DNA of 12,500 bases, from contig CAJNDS010001552.1 of assembly GCA_905221605.1 (NCBI GenBank), positions 1 through 12,500 on the forward strand, in the 5' to 3' direction. Position numbers and translations under genes: made by a program. The notes below the pieces were generated by a model. That model was not told where the DNA came from, made no database searches, and worked only from the letters and a program-made list of their open reading frames with translations. Of the stretch, positions 7,301 to 12,500 are shown piece after piece (position 1 is the stretch's first letter; every line of letters starts with the position of its first letter). The DNA comes from Symbiodinium natans (taxonomy: Eukaryota; Sar; Dinophyceae; Suessiales; Symbiodiniaceae).

Positions 7301-7915
7301 AAGTCTGGAATCAATCTGGAGGTGTTCTGGAGTCTTCCTGCAGCCAAGTCTCTGAGCCCGGCATGACCACAAACACTTGCAAGGGGCTACTGGAAGCAAC
7401 ACATTTCCGGCAGGGCTCAGCATCCGAATGAACCAGGTAGACTTTGACAAACAACTAGAGGCCGTGCAGATCTATGTGTCAGCAAACTCGCACAGTGCAG
7501 CACTCGAGCCCATCCAGGGGATCAGGGAAACCGAGCGGAAGAACCCTCAAGCGCAGCCGCGCAGCCTCGGCTTTGGACTCCGGCTCCTACGAGGCTCCAA
7601 CTACGGGCTCTCCGCAACCCACTTGCTGCGCACACATCCCCGATACTGCACCCGCAGCCACTACAAAGCCGTGAAGTGCCCTTCGTCCTCCGTGGCGGGC
7701 TCGGAGGGCTCGGCGGCTTCCTCGGCTCGGCTTGTCTAGCACATGCTGAGAAAACGGCCGAGTCGCCTCCCTCTTCGATCTCATTCTAAGGCACAGCTTC
7801 GTTCCCCCCAACTTACCATCAAGCCCAGGTGCTGCCTCTGCAGGGGGTTCCTCCCTCGCACCAGCGTCTCCAGATCCTTCCCGGGGTCCGTGATGCCACA
7901 AAACACACCCACAAG
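1283..7915 (-). CDS. Multi-exon LRR protein with N-terminal HSW/RGWC-type domain (partial gene)
   Basis: Predicted spliced gene, minus strand, exons in order: 7915-7817, 7003-6714, 6565-6478, 6215-6159, 6072-5422, 5302-5222, 2276-2193, 2105-2022, 1777-1739, 1327-1283. About 506 codons stay in frame through all joins. The N-terminal two thirds carries SHSWESRE (about residue 117), FVDYICLYQF (about 163), LYAHDDTW (about 197) and RGWCRAEVQW (about 279). I recognise this motif series from a protein family common in dinoflagellate gene sets; the general pattern (S-H-x-W, then a D with a downstream Q, then RGWC-x-x-E) also occurs in other protist signalling proteins. The C-terminal part is LRRs with LxLxxNxIGDxGAQ consensus, as in ribonuclease inhibitor and NLRC3-like proteins. 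I see no NACHT or NB-ARC motif, signal peptide or membrane segment. Function is unknown; an intracellular recognition or scaffold role is inference. No ATG start or stop is assigned: the gene may extend beyond the first exon listed and past the left edge. Splice sites are predictions from sequence only. Confidence 0.72.
1739..1777 (-). CDS. First half of a split LRR exon (13 codons)
   Basis: ALGAALKALPHIE, the helical first half of an LRR, preceded by an acceptor with the tract AACTTCTCTCGAGCAGAG (ends 1778). The LRR similarity ends at GAG|GACGTC, where a GA donor at 1738 is predicted. Downstream residues (DVTMFTRVSSG) do not continue the LRR and the frame stops at about 1660. Joined to 1327-1283 it gives exactly 28 residues. 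Confidence 0.6.
2022..2105 (-). CDS. LRR exon (28 codons)
   Basis: A complete repeat: AIAEGLASHKDLRELSLGNN then GFGDAGAQ. It matches the LRR consensus closely (LRELSL, GNNGFGDAGA). Acceptor CCCCATGCAG at 2106 with a pyrimidine stretch, donor CAG|GCCTG (GC type) at 2021. It is 84 nt, phase 0 on both sides, separated from the previous LRR exon by only 87 nt. This is the cleanest LRR in the window. Confidence 0.82.
2193..2276 (-). CDS. LRR exon (28 codons)
   Basis: One complete repeat ending LWLFGNRIGDSGLQ, with LRVLWL core and the NRIGDSG loop typical of ribonuclease-inhibitor-like LRRs. Exactly 84 nt, phase 0 at both ends. Acceptor GGGAG|GCC at 2277, donor CAG|GCTCG (GC type) at 2192. Its link to the exon at 5222 across a 2945-nt intron rests on matching strand, phase and repeat type. 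A missed or lost exon between them, or a separate gene fragment, remains possible. Confidence 0.78.
2705..2978. repeat. CTCACTTGTGAC motif array with hairpin
   Basis: Direct copies of CTCACTTGTGAC, exact or with one to three changes, start at 2705, 2728, 2748, 2771, 2792, 2848 and 2917. Several are followed by TATAAAATCTT. Inverted copies follow at 2935-2946 and 2967-2978. Copies at 2919-2930 and 2935-2946 form a perfect 12-bp inverted repeat with a TTTG loop. The array lies in the large intron and is interrupted by a T-rich then G-rich tract. Confidence 0.8.
2859..2913. repeat. Poly-T/poly-G tract
   Basis: A T-rich run (about 2860-2879) passes directly into 19 consecutive G (2880-2898) and a further G10 run to 2913. 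On the gene's sense strand this is poly-C followed by poly-A. Could form G-quadruplexes; also a likely assembly or sequencing-error spot. Confidence 0.85.
3073..3086. repeat. Poly-G tract (G14)
   Basis: Fourteen consecutive G, preceded at 3042-3056 by another G-rich stretch. Lies in the large intron. Confidence 0.85.
3575..3616. repeat. Poly-C tracts with CCATGG elements
   Basis: Runs of C separated by CATCCATGGTCG, immediately left of the telomere-like blocks. CCATGG-type palindromes recur here and at 3898-3903. Confidence 0.75.
3628..3753 (+). repeat. Interstitial telomere-like block 1 (TTTAGGG)
   Basis: Lead-in TGTGGGGTGGTGTG then GGGGTTTGGGTT, followed by many GGGTTTAGGG units with some degenerate ones (GGTTAGGG, TTTCGGGG). 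TTTAGGG is the Arabidopsis-type telomere repeat, reported also for dinoflagellates. It lies inside the predicted intron, so it is not a chromosome end. Confidence 0.88.
3782..3873 (+). repeat. Interstitial telomere-like block 2 (TTTAGGG)
   Basis: Starts with the same TGTGGGGTGGTGTG lead-in 154 bp after block 1 and again passes through GGGGTTTGGGTTGAGGG into TTTAGGG units. Block 1 and block 2 are therefore a tandem duplication including the lead-in, separated by a C-rich spacer with CCCCTGTGG repeats. Confidence 0.85.
3902..3917. repeat. Poly-G tract (G16)
   Basis: Sixteen consecutive G just after the second telomere-like block, preceded by ATACCAT and followed by GTACCG. Confidence 0.85.
4025..4266. 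repeat. Dispersed repeat family A, copy 2
   Basis: Direct-orientation partner of 721-1012, starting TATAGACCTCTTCCT. It lies inside the 2945-nt intron. Short ATG-started frames here do not share protein frames with copy 1, so the similarity looks like non-coding repeat DNA. Confidence 0.7.
4270..5220. other. Intron sequence, no gene recognised
   Basis: Right part of the large intron. Open frames on both strands (up to 148 codons, minus, 4372-4818) lack motifs, and their codon third positions are not GC-rich like the exons. Nothing LRR-like was found here on the minus strand. Confidence 0.5.
5222..5302 (-). CDS. LRR exon (27 codons)
   Basis: ALVRALPWSRLRDLELTDSG followed by FGDAEAE: one leucine-rich repeat (LRDLEL core, FGDAEA turn). 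The acceptor is excellent: a T-rich tract then GCGCCAG at 5303. The donor is GAG|GTGGGG at 5221. Both ends are phase 0. The unit is one residue shorter than the 28-residue repeats downstream, and the usual Asn of the LxxN position is Asp/Ser. The 119-nt intron before it carries CCAGGC at both ends. Confidence 0.78.
5422..6072 (-). CDS. Large exon: RGWC core domain and first LRR
   Basis: A 217-codon exon with strongly GC-rich third positions, the best coding signal in the window. In order: MAHMHLLYAHDDTWSLRIEDLTP (residues 13-35 of the exon), a cysteine-rich insertion with Cys at 76, 80, 84 and 88, STPYLQRGWCRAEVQWS (95-111), FREGRNSEAPMAP (125-137), an FTHR-containing helical linker (151-175), then LVLVQLPEAQVQVLARALPHYERLEVVEV as a degenerate first LRR. 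It starts right after TAG at 6073 and ends CAG|GCAGG (5421), a GC donor in phase 0. In the unspliced frame a non-homologous 34-codon tail follows to a stop, so readthrough is less likely than splicing. Confidence 0.8.
6159..6215 (-). CDS. Short exon with FVDYICLYQF motif
   Basis: Nineteen codons: AAIFVDYICLYQFPRTEEQ. The pattern F-(V/I)-D-Y-x-(S/C)-L-x-Q-F is the second conserved block of this domain in dinoflagellate proteins, as I recall it. The start follows ATGAG|GCG at 6216. The end is uncertain. CAG|GATGG (6158) is a GA donor giving an 86-nt intron. A GT donor at 6128 would add ten residues and leave a 56-nt intron. Both are phase 0 and both join to MRFRQDVYF in the next exon. An ORF start shown by ATG at 6236 is probably intronic. 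Confidence 0.65.
6478..6565 (-). CDS. Exon encoding LGVLVEALDTFAEILEK segment
   Basis: A short amphipathic helical segment, LGVLVEALDTFAEILEK followed by IAPAQKLAEDWE, with clean GC3 codon use (GTG CTG GAC ACC TTC GCG GAG ATC CTG GAG AAG ATC). It fills the gap between SHSWESREIPD and FVDYICLYQF, where the family expects a helix. The frame hits TAG nine bases after GAG, so splicing must occur before it. GAG|GCGCC (6477-6476) is a GC donor and restores phase 0 with the next exon. GAGGCG is present at both intron ends. Confidence 0.62.
6714..7003 (-). CDS. Exon with YSLRDEDGLLAYCRD and SHSWESRE motifs
   Basis: The exon opens VAIYSLRDEDG after a CAG acceptor (7004); an in-frame TAG about 27 nt upstream rules out extension of this frame as coding. 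It encodes a charged helical stretch (RLVRADFLRELLAEG, then MPRRQEAEGM) and ends near SHSWESREIPD. The region SHSW is the first conserved block of the domain. Two splice solutions give the same length: donor after IPD (6722|6721, GAC|GTGG) joined to TTC at 6573, or donor CAG|GTTCC (6714|6713) joined to 6565. They differ only in two residues (FL versus VA). I prefer the second because it has AG|GT and AG|G boundaries. Without splicing the frame runs into non-conserved sequence and stops. Confidence 0.72.
7360..7770. repeat. Dispersed repeat family B, copy 1
   Basis: Matches 8905-9245 in direct orientation. Best blocks are AACACTTGC...CTACTGGAAGCA, GTGCAGATCTA/GTGGCAGATACTA, GGCTCCTACGAGGCTC/GGCTCCTATGAGGCTC, GCAACCCAC, ACACATCC and GCCCTTCGTCCT. 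It sits within the intron between the exons at 7817 and 7003. Confidence 0.65.
7817..7915 (-). CDS. Candidate upstream exon (N-terminal region, 33 codons)
   Basis: The open frame begins LVGVFCGITDPGKDLETL and ends at ATG|GTAAGT, a textbook donor at 7816-7815. Codons are GC3-rich (ATC ACG GAC CCC GGG AAG), unlike the flanking sequence. The exon ends in phase 0 and the next exon (7003) starts in phase 0, giving a continuous frame. The 813-nt intron between them has GGTA at both ends. The acceptor is uncertain: an in-frame TAG at 7924-7922 bounds the exon, and exon starts at 7921, 7917 or 7915 are all possible. An alternative is that this belongs to a separate upstream gene. Confidence 0.5.
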
Positions 7916-8450
7916 CTCTATCTATGCAGCTGCTTTTTGCAGAGTATATAGTGCGACACGACGCAGCTCTGCGGCTCTGCAGCCCTCATGCCCCGGCCTG
8001 CAGCCCGGCTCGGGGCCTCTGCAGGCAAGAAAAGAAGGACGAACGCTTGCAACGTCTTCAGTTGCAAGGGCATAGAGTTCAAGGTACACAGCCTTTACAT
8101 GACTTTCTTCGGATCCGGCTTCGAGTGACGCACAGGAACACCAGAAGCATTCGACTTTCCTACACCGATCACGCACCCAAACCCTTCAGGCATCAGGATC
8201 AGGAGCCAGTGGACATTTTAACTGCAGTTGCAATGCTGATCCCCGCGGTACCCAGCCTTTTGCTCCGGGGCAGCATCCGCAGGATGCAATGGCACTTCCT
8301 TCGCACCTCCAGGGTCAATGCAGGCATGTGGGACCGCAACAGCCACAACAACTGATGGCTCAGCACTCATTGCGACTTCTTGTATCGGTCCATGCCTACA
8401 GCTCTTAAGGCTGCAGAGACTTGGTGGCCTGCTGCGGCTCCTCCTGAAAC

Positions 8451-8558
8451 CTGCAAGACTTCCACATGGACAGTGCCTTCTGCCGTTGAAAGTAGATCAA
8501 GCATGATTTTGTCACGGCCCTTTGTGAACACAGATTGAAGTTTCCGAAGCCCCGTGAT
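8451..8558 (-). CDS. Weak candidate exon (36 codons), unrecognised
   Basis: Open minus-strand frame ITGLRKLQSVFTKGRDKIML followed by DLLSTAEGTVHVEVLQ, ending CAG|GTTTCAG, a plausible donor at 8450, in phase 0. The peptide has a natural-looking composition, but the acceptor is poor (no pyrimidine tract before TCAAAG) and codons are less GC3-rich than the confident exons. It would lie upstream of the LRR gene's first exon and could belong to it. May be chance. Confidence 0.25.
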
Positions 8559-8904
8559 CTTTGACATTGTAAACTTGTCCCAAAGTTTTATATCCCAAGC
8601 CTAGATAACTTAAATAGCACTGGACACACAGGACGCCCTGACTACGAACTGCAAACCCTGGCGCGCATCACGTGAGCCTGCGTGGGCATTGCATCCGAGG
8701 GCAGAGCCAAACGCGAGGCCTGGCGCCAGCCCGAGGGCAATTCAGCTAATGCTGTGTGCTGCCATTCTTGAGTTGAAGACGACGGTAGCCGTCAAAAGAT
8801 CCTCAAAACTCTCCAGGGGAATTCATGAGCCGAGCGATGACAGAAGCACAGATTGGCGCGCTAGAACCTCTTCTTGTGGCCTAGCGGACGACACCACGAG
8901 GTCA

Positions 8905-9245
8905 CCATGAACAAGAACACTTGCTACTGGAAGCAGTATCACATGGTCGTAATGTGGGCCTAACCTCGGAATGTGTTCGGCTCTCACTCAGTGGCAGATA
9001 CTACAAACCCTGGGCATGAACACTCGTTGCAGCACCCGAGCGCATCTGGCCTCGGTTGTGGATTCCGGCTCCTATGAGGCTCAAGCTACTCTGCAACCCA
9101 CCTGCTACTAGTACACATCCGCCATGCATCGCCGCAAGCCAAGAACCGTCACAAATCGCAACCGCCCTTCGTCCTTGGCAGGCTCGGCGGGCTTGGCCTT
9201 TTCCTCGGACATGCCAGAATCTGCTCTCCAAGTGCTCCCTCGCTT
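8905..9245. repeat. Dispersed repeat family B, copy 2
   Basis: Partner of 7360-7770, about 1.5 kb away in the same orientation, with several indels (TTGCTACTGG here versus TTGCAAGGGGCTACTGG there). No terminal repeats or coding frame conserved between the copies. Confidence 0.65.
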
Positions 9246-9710
9246 GGAAACCCGATGCCACATTGCGAGTCATGGTGGATACCTCTGAGATTGAATAGAT
9301 GTCATATCAAGCCGAGAACGCTGAAGCCTCAGCCTTTGCATCCCCTGAACTCTGCTGAACTGTGCTGAGCAAGAGAACCGAACGTTCTCTCGGCATAGAG
9401 CCCTCACGCGCCCCCTCCAAACTGATGCCCCGAAACCCAAAAATGCAAAATTCTGCAAACAGCCCGTCCAAGCATATCCCCCTCAAAGGACTCCACGCCC
9501 CCCCCCCCCTCCTTCCTCGCTTCCCCAAACAAAGCCTTTAAGCCCCAAAGAGCCACAAAGTCTCAACCTCCGATGCCAAAGGCTCCAAAGGTGCAGTAGC
9601 TGCGGATGCCAGCCTTGCCAAGGGTTTTTTGGGTTTACGCGTTTACAGGCTTAAGAGCCACACCCAGTGTTAATACACCTTGCAAACGATGAAGGGTTTT
9701 CGCGCACAAT

Positions 9711-9733
9711 CCTAAGCCCTAAGCCCTAAACCC
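9711..9733 (-). repeat. Short reverse-oriented telomere-like remnant
   Basis: CCTAAGCCCTAAGCCCTAAA followed by CCC: about three degenerate CCCTAAA units, opposite in orientation to the blocks at 3628-3873. Confidence 0.7.
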
Positions 9734-9878
9734 ACCGCGGCTCCAGGCTTTCAGCCTTGGGTGCGGCTCTTTTTTTCCTATGCGATTACACCGCTCTAGC
9801 GAAAGGGAATGGGGAACTATCTGCACCCTAGCTGCCAACGGTGTGGACCAGGTCAAAGATCTCTTTCTCGCTCTGTTC

Positions 9879-9913
9879 CCCCCCCCCCCTCCCCCCGCCC
9901 CCGCCCCCCCCCA
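9879..9913. repeat. C-rich tract
   Basis: Runs of C interrupted by single T, G or A over about 35 bases, ending in CCACCGCCATGG. Confidence 0.8.
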
Positions 9914-11031
9914 CCGCCATGGCAACAAGGTACATGTCCCTGTTATGAAGGTACATAGGTTATTCTAGGTGGGACATCAGGTTCAGACATACCCAGTCTC
10001 TGGAAAGCAGATTGATGGTATCGCTCCCACTTCAGCCACTTCAGCCACTTAGAAGGACGGTGATCTGTCCAGACCCTGCCCTGAAACCATCAAGCAAGTT
10101 CCCTCTTCATGTCCCGCCGTCAAGCACCAACAGAACTCAAAAGGCTCTGAACCTGACCCGGACCTCAATCTCCGGCCTCCAAAGCCCATACCTTGAGAGC
10201 CTGAGACCTCTTTAGTCGCAACTCCCCTTCGTACCTTGCTGCAGGCCCATCAGCCTGCAGGGCTGAAATCGCAAGCTGGCAGTCATCATGTGCAGTATAA
10301 AGAGCGTAGTATGTCGACCATACAAATCACCCCTTTACCATATGATAAGAATCCAAAACGGCTGGTCATGCATGGTCGAAGGTTTACGGAGATCTTTCTT
10401 CTACAACAGATCGAGCTGCCAGCTGGAGTTCCCACCCTTGTCCTGGCACTCCAAATTCCCGCAGAGCCATCTCCAAAAACAAAACAAGCCTTGGTGTCTC
10501 TCAAAGTTTGCAGGGGTCTCCAGTGAGCCTGCGGGATTGCCCCCCGGGTTATTTAGCCAAGATTCATGAGGGGCTCTGACAGTGCAGCATGCTGAGAGTG
10601 GAAAACATGCCAACTTGCATGTCGTCGCTTTCGTCGCTTTGGAGCGTGGGGTGTGGGATTACAAATCTATCCAGGCTTGCCCGGAAGGAGGAACCAAGAA
10701 TGCATCACGCGCGTCTTGACCTTTGGAAGATTTCTCCACAACAAGCAGAAGCCCTGAAATCAACTAAGCGTCTACTGCCTCACCTCGCCTCGTCGAGCTC
10801 TGAAGGCATACGGGGTGGCTCTTCTGGCCTGCCGTTTTTGGTAACTTGTCGAGGCAGCTGTTCCAGATCGGAGCAGGGTTTATAGGGTCCAGGGATGGTT
10901 CAACTCGGTTCGAGGTCGGTTCGAGTTGGTCAAGACCTGCAGACACAGGCCGGTCTGCCGGAACCCAGCCAGTTGTTGCGGCTGTTACTGCACCTATACC
11001 ATGCACATCTCGAAGCTGCACACGCAAGCGC

Positions 11032-11079
11032 GCACACACACACACAGACAGAAAGAGACAAACACACACACACACACAA
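11032..11079. repeat. AC/CA microsatellite
   Basis: Two (CA)n runs separated by GACAGAAAGAGACAAA. Reads as TG repeats on the minus strand. Confidence 0.9.
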
Positions 11080-11109
11080 CACAAACAAAAAGTAGGTAAA
11101 ACAACAACT

Positions 11110-11330
11110 TCCCCCAAGTCCACCCTGGAGAGCCTTCGGGCCGCTTCGAGAGCTTCGACCGGATCCGGGGCCTTCCGTGCTCGGAGCGGAGAAAGGCTCA
11201 GAAGCACCGCTAACGCGGGGTCTCTCAACGTCTCTTCTGACACGTTGGAAGTCGAAGCAGCGGGCGAATTCGCCTCGGCTTCCTGCCGAGAAGCGTCTGG
11301 AACAAGCAGACCCGGATCGGGCCTCCTTCC
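11110..11330. other. Possible coding stretch, strand unresolved
   Basis: A GC-rich segment open in several frames on both strands. Plus frame gives a Ser/Ala/Arg-rich peptide (STLESLRAASRASTGSG). Minus frame gives DPVEALEAARRLSRVDLGE with a possible donor region before the microsatellite. Neither has a recognised motif. Multiple open frames are expected in GC-rich DNA, so this is listed only as a candidate. Confidence 0.2.
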
Positions 11331-11370
11331 CCCTAACCCAACCCTTCCCCCCGTGCCAAATTTTCTGACG

Positions 11371-11455
11371 CAACCCCCCCCCCCGCCCTGTGGGACCCCC
11401 CCCAATCCCTTGGAGGAGCTGCAAACCGATGCCGTGGAGGGTCCCCCCCCCCTTT
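11371..11455. repeat. Cluster of poly-C tracts
   Basis: Three C-runs of about nine to eleven bases (near 11371, 11396 and 11443) within 85 bases. Confidence 0.8.
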
Positions 11456-11572
11456 GACCCCCTTTTTTGCGAAACCCTCTTTCCTCCTTTCCTGTCCTGG
11501 GGCCGGCCCGGCTGCCGAGGCGGCGCGCGCAAGCGTTTACAATTAATATGTAGAAAGCACTGAGAGATGAAC

Positions 11573-11630
11573 AAGAAGAAGAAGAAGAAGAAGCTGATGA
11601 TGATGATGATGATGATGATGATGGTGGTGG
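11573..11630. repeat. (AAG)7 - (GAT)9 - (GGT)n compound microsatellite
   Basis: (AAG)7 at 11573-11593, then CT, then (GAT)9 at 11596-11622, then GGT units. In one plus frame it reads as poly-Glu/poly-Asp/Gly, but no gene model supports coding. Confidence 0.9.
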
Positions 11631-11770
11631 ATTCCCAAAGCTTACGGCCCTCGAGTTCTCTGCATGTCGTTGGTGTCAAGCAGACCAGGTTTCAAAGCTC
11701 CCAGGTGGATTTTCTTCATATCTGAGAGCTGGGCTGAGGACTCTACAGGGCGCGCTTTTCTACATGACTT

Positions 11771-12253
11771 TAAGCTACTTACATATATATATATACACAT
11801 AGCTATTTGTTTAGTTGCTTTATAATGTTTATATGTATATTGACATATGTACATCTGTATCTAAACTTGTTTACTTATATATGTACATGTGTATCTATTT
11901 GTACTTGTTTGTATTTACTTTTTATTGATGTATATTTGTTTCCATTTGCTTGCATTATTTAGTTTCTTTTACTTTTAGTTAGTTCTTTGAACATGAATAA
12001 ATATTTTGTAAATTTATGTACAGTTAGGGATATTTACTGTGTTTCTATATATATATGTATATCTGTATTTGTTTATGTATTTATTTATAGTCATCTAGAT
12101 TTGCATTTATTAAGATTTACCCAATTTGTTTTATCTTTATCTTTGTGCTTATATATATATATACCCATTTGCATCTTTCATTGTATGTATGTTTATTTTT
12201 TCAATTCCTTTATACTTATATATATATACATACATACATATGTACATATTCGT
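11771..12253. repeat. AT-rich low-complexity island
   Basis: Sharp change from GC-rich DNA to T/A-rich sequence for about 480 bases, ending at ATTCGTAGGAGC. TATATATA boxes recur (near 11783, 11876, 12046, 12151, 12218), usually preceded by ACTT, GCTT or TTCT and followed by CATTTG- or TATTTG-like sequence, so the island looks like a decayed tandem array with irregular spacing. The 122-codon plus frame across it is Tyr/Ile/Phe-rich and reflects composition. Confidence 0.75.
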
Positions 12254-12405
12254 AGGAGCTTAGGATCCAGGGTTGGAGCCCATAATGAGGTTCAGGGCCT
12301 TTTGCATGGTCCGTTTTTGTATAAAGCACATTGTAAGCAAGTCTGTTGCATGTGAATTCGGGTGTGGTAATATCTACCGAAGGCATTTTGAGGGCGCCCT
12401 TGAAC

Positions 12406-12500
12406 TTTCGGCAGGCCGTGTGGCACCTCGAGGTTGATGTGCTGCCCCGCCTCCTCCCTCGTGCTCTGCAAATGCTCCTCCTGGACTGTTCAGGGAAGGA
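12406..12500 (+). CDS. Possible partial exon at right edge
   Basis: Plus frame after TTTCGGCAG (12404-12412) reads VWHLEVDVLPRLLPRALQ then MLLLDCSGK and runs off the edge with GC-rich third positions (GTG CTG CCC CGC CTC CTC). Leucine spacing resembles LRR-type repeats, but one unit is not enough. The exact start is uncertain. The minus strand is also open here. Confidence 0.28.

Larger units (their letters stand above)
9250..10860. other. No gene recognised
   Basis: Only short open frames without motifs. Contains C12 (about 9497-9508), a C-rich tract (9879-9913), a telomere-like remnant (9711-9733), and small tandem duplications such as TTCAGCCAC (near 10029) and TCGTCGCTT (near 10622). Confidence 0.45.

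Noticed and set aside
7924-8355. 143-codon plus-strand open frame
   Set aside because: No motif, Arg/Gln/His-rich composition typical of random GC-rich frames, and no splice or start context.
9372-9390. 7-bp inverted repeat AGAGAAC/GTTCTCT
   Set aside because: Too short to exceed chance and not linked to any feature.
10880-10930. GGTTCGAG words resembling a tRNA B box
   Set aside because: Two copies of TCGGTTCGAG in tandem, with no A box at the right distance and no cloverleaf.
10764-11457. Overlapping 200-250-codon open frames on both strands around the AC microsatellite
   Set aside because: They run through microsatellite and poly-C DNA (poly-Cys/Val and His/Thr runs). At most the 11110-11330 core could be coding.
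11987-12355. 122-codon plus-strand Tyr/Ile/Phe-rich frame suggesting a membrane protein
   Set aside because: It reflects the AT-rich low-complexity island; repeats of TATATA give Tyr-Ile runs and no conserved motif exists.
1-12500. Spliced-leader relic (dinoflagellate leader ending TTTTGGCTCAAG)
   Set aside because: Looked for on both strands as a sign of retroposed cDNA; no convincing match seen by eye.

Overview
This window looks like nuclear DNA of a dinoflagellate. One minus-strand gene can be rebuilt exon by exon. Its introns use GC and GA donors next to GT, and exon boundaries follow an AG|G pattern with short direct repeats at both intron ends. Coding GC3 is high, and interstitial telomere-like DNA is of the TTTAGGG type. 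No bacterial operon structure, insertion sequence, rRNA, tRNA or CRISPR array was seen. The species cannot be fixed from the sequence; a Symbiodiniaceae-like alga is my best guess.

Layout. Positions 1-1280 hold no confident exon but carry one copy of a dispersed repeat (721-1012). Positions 1283-7915, minus strand, hold the main gene. It has about ten visible exons and at least 506 codons. It starts with an N-terminal region, then a domain with SHSWESRE, FVDYICLYQF and RGWCRAEVQW motifs, then leucine-rich repeats (LRRs) of the 28-residue ribonuclease-inhibitor type, mostly one repeat per 84-nt exon. Neither the true start nor the true end is secure, and the gene probably runs past the left edge. 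Its largest intron (2277-5221) is packed with repeats: a CTCACTTGTGAC motif array with a perfect hairpin, long poly-G tracts, a duplicated TTTAGGG block, and a second copy of the 721-1012 repeat.

Positions 7920-11770 are mostly non-coding as far as I can tell. They contain the second copy of another dispersed repeat (8905-9245, first copy at 7360-7770 inside an intron), a short reverse-oriented telomere-like block (9711-9733), poly-C tracts, an AC microsatellite and (AAG)n/(GAT)n microsatellites. One weak candidate minus-strand exon lies at 8451-8558. Positions 11771-12253 are a sharply bounded AT-rich low-complexity island. The last about 100 bases may enter a plus-strand exon.

The gene product joins a putative signalling or effector-like domain to a C-terminal LRR sensor-like array. 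This resembles NLR architecture in outline, but no NACHT or NB-ARC motif is visible. Its biological role is unknown.
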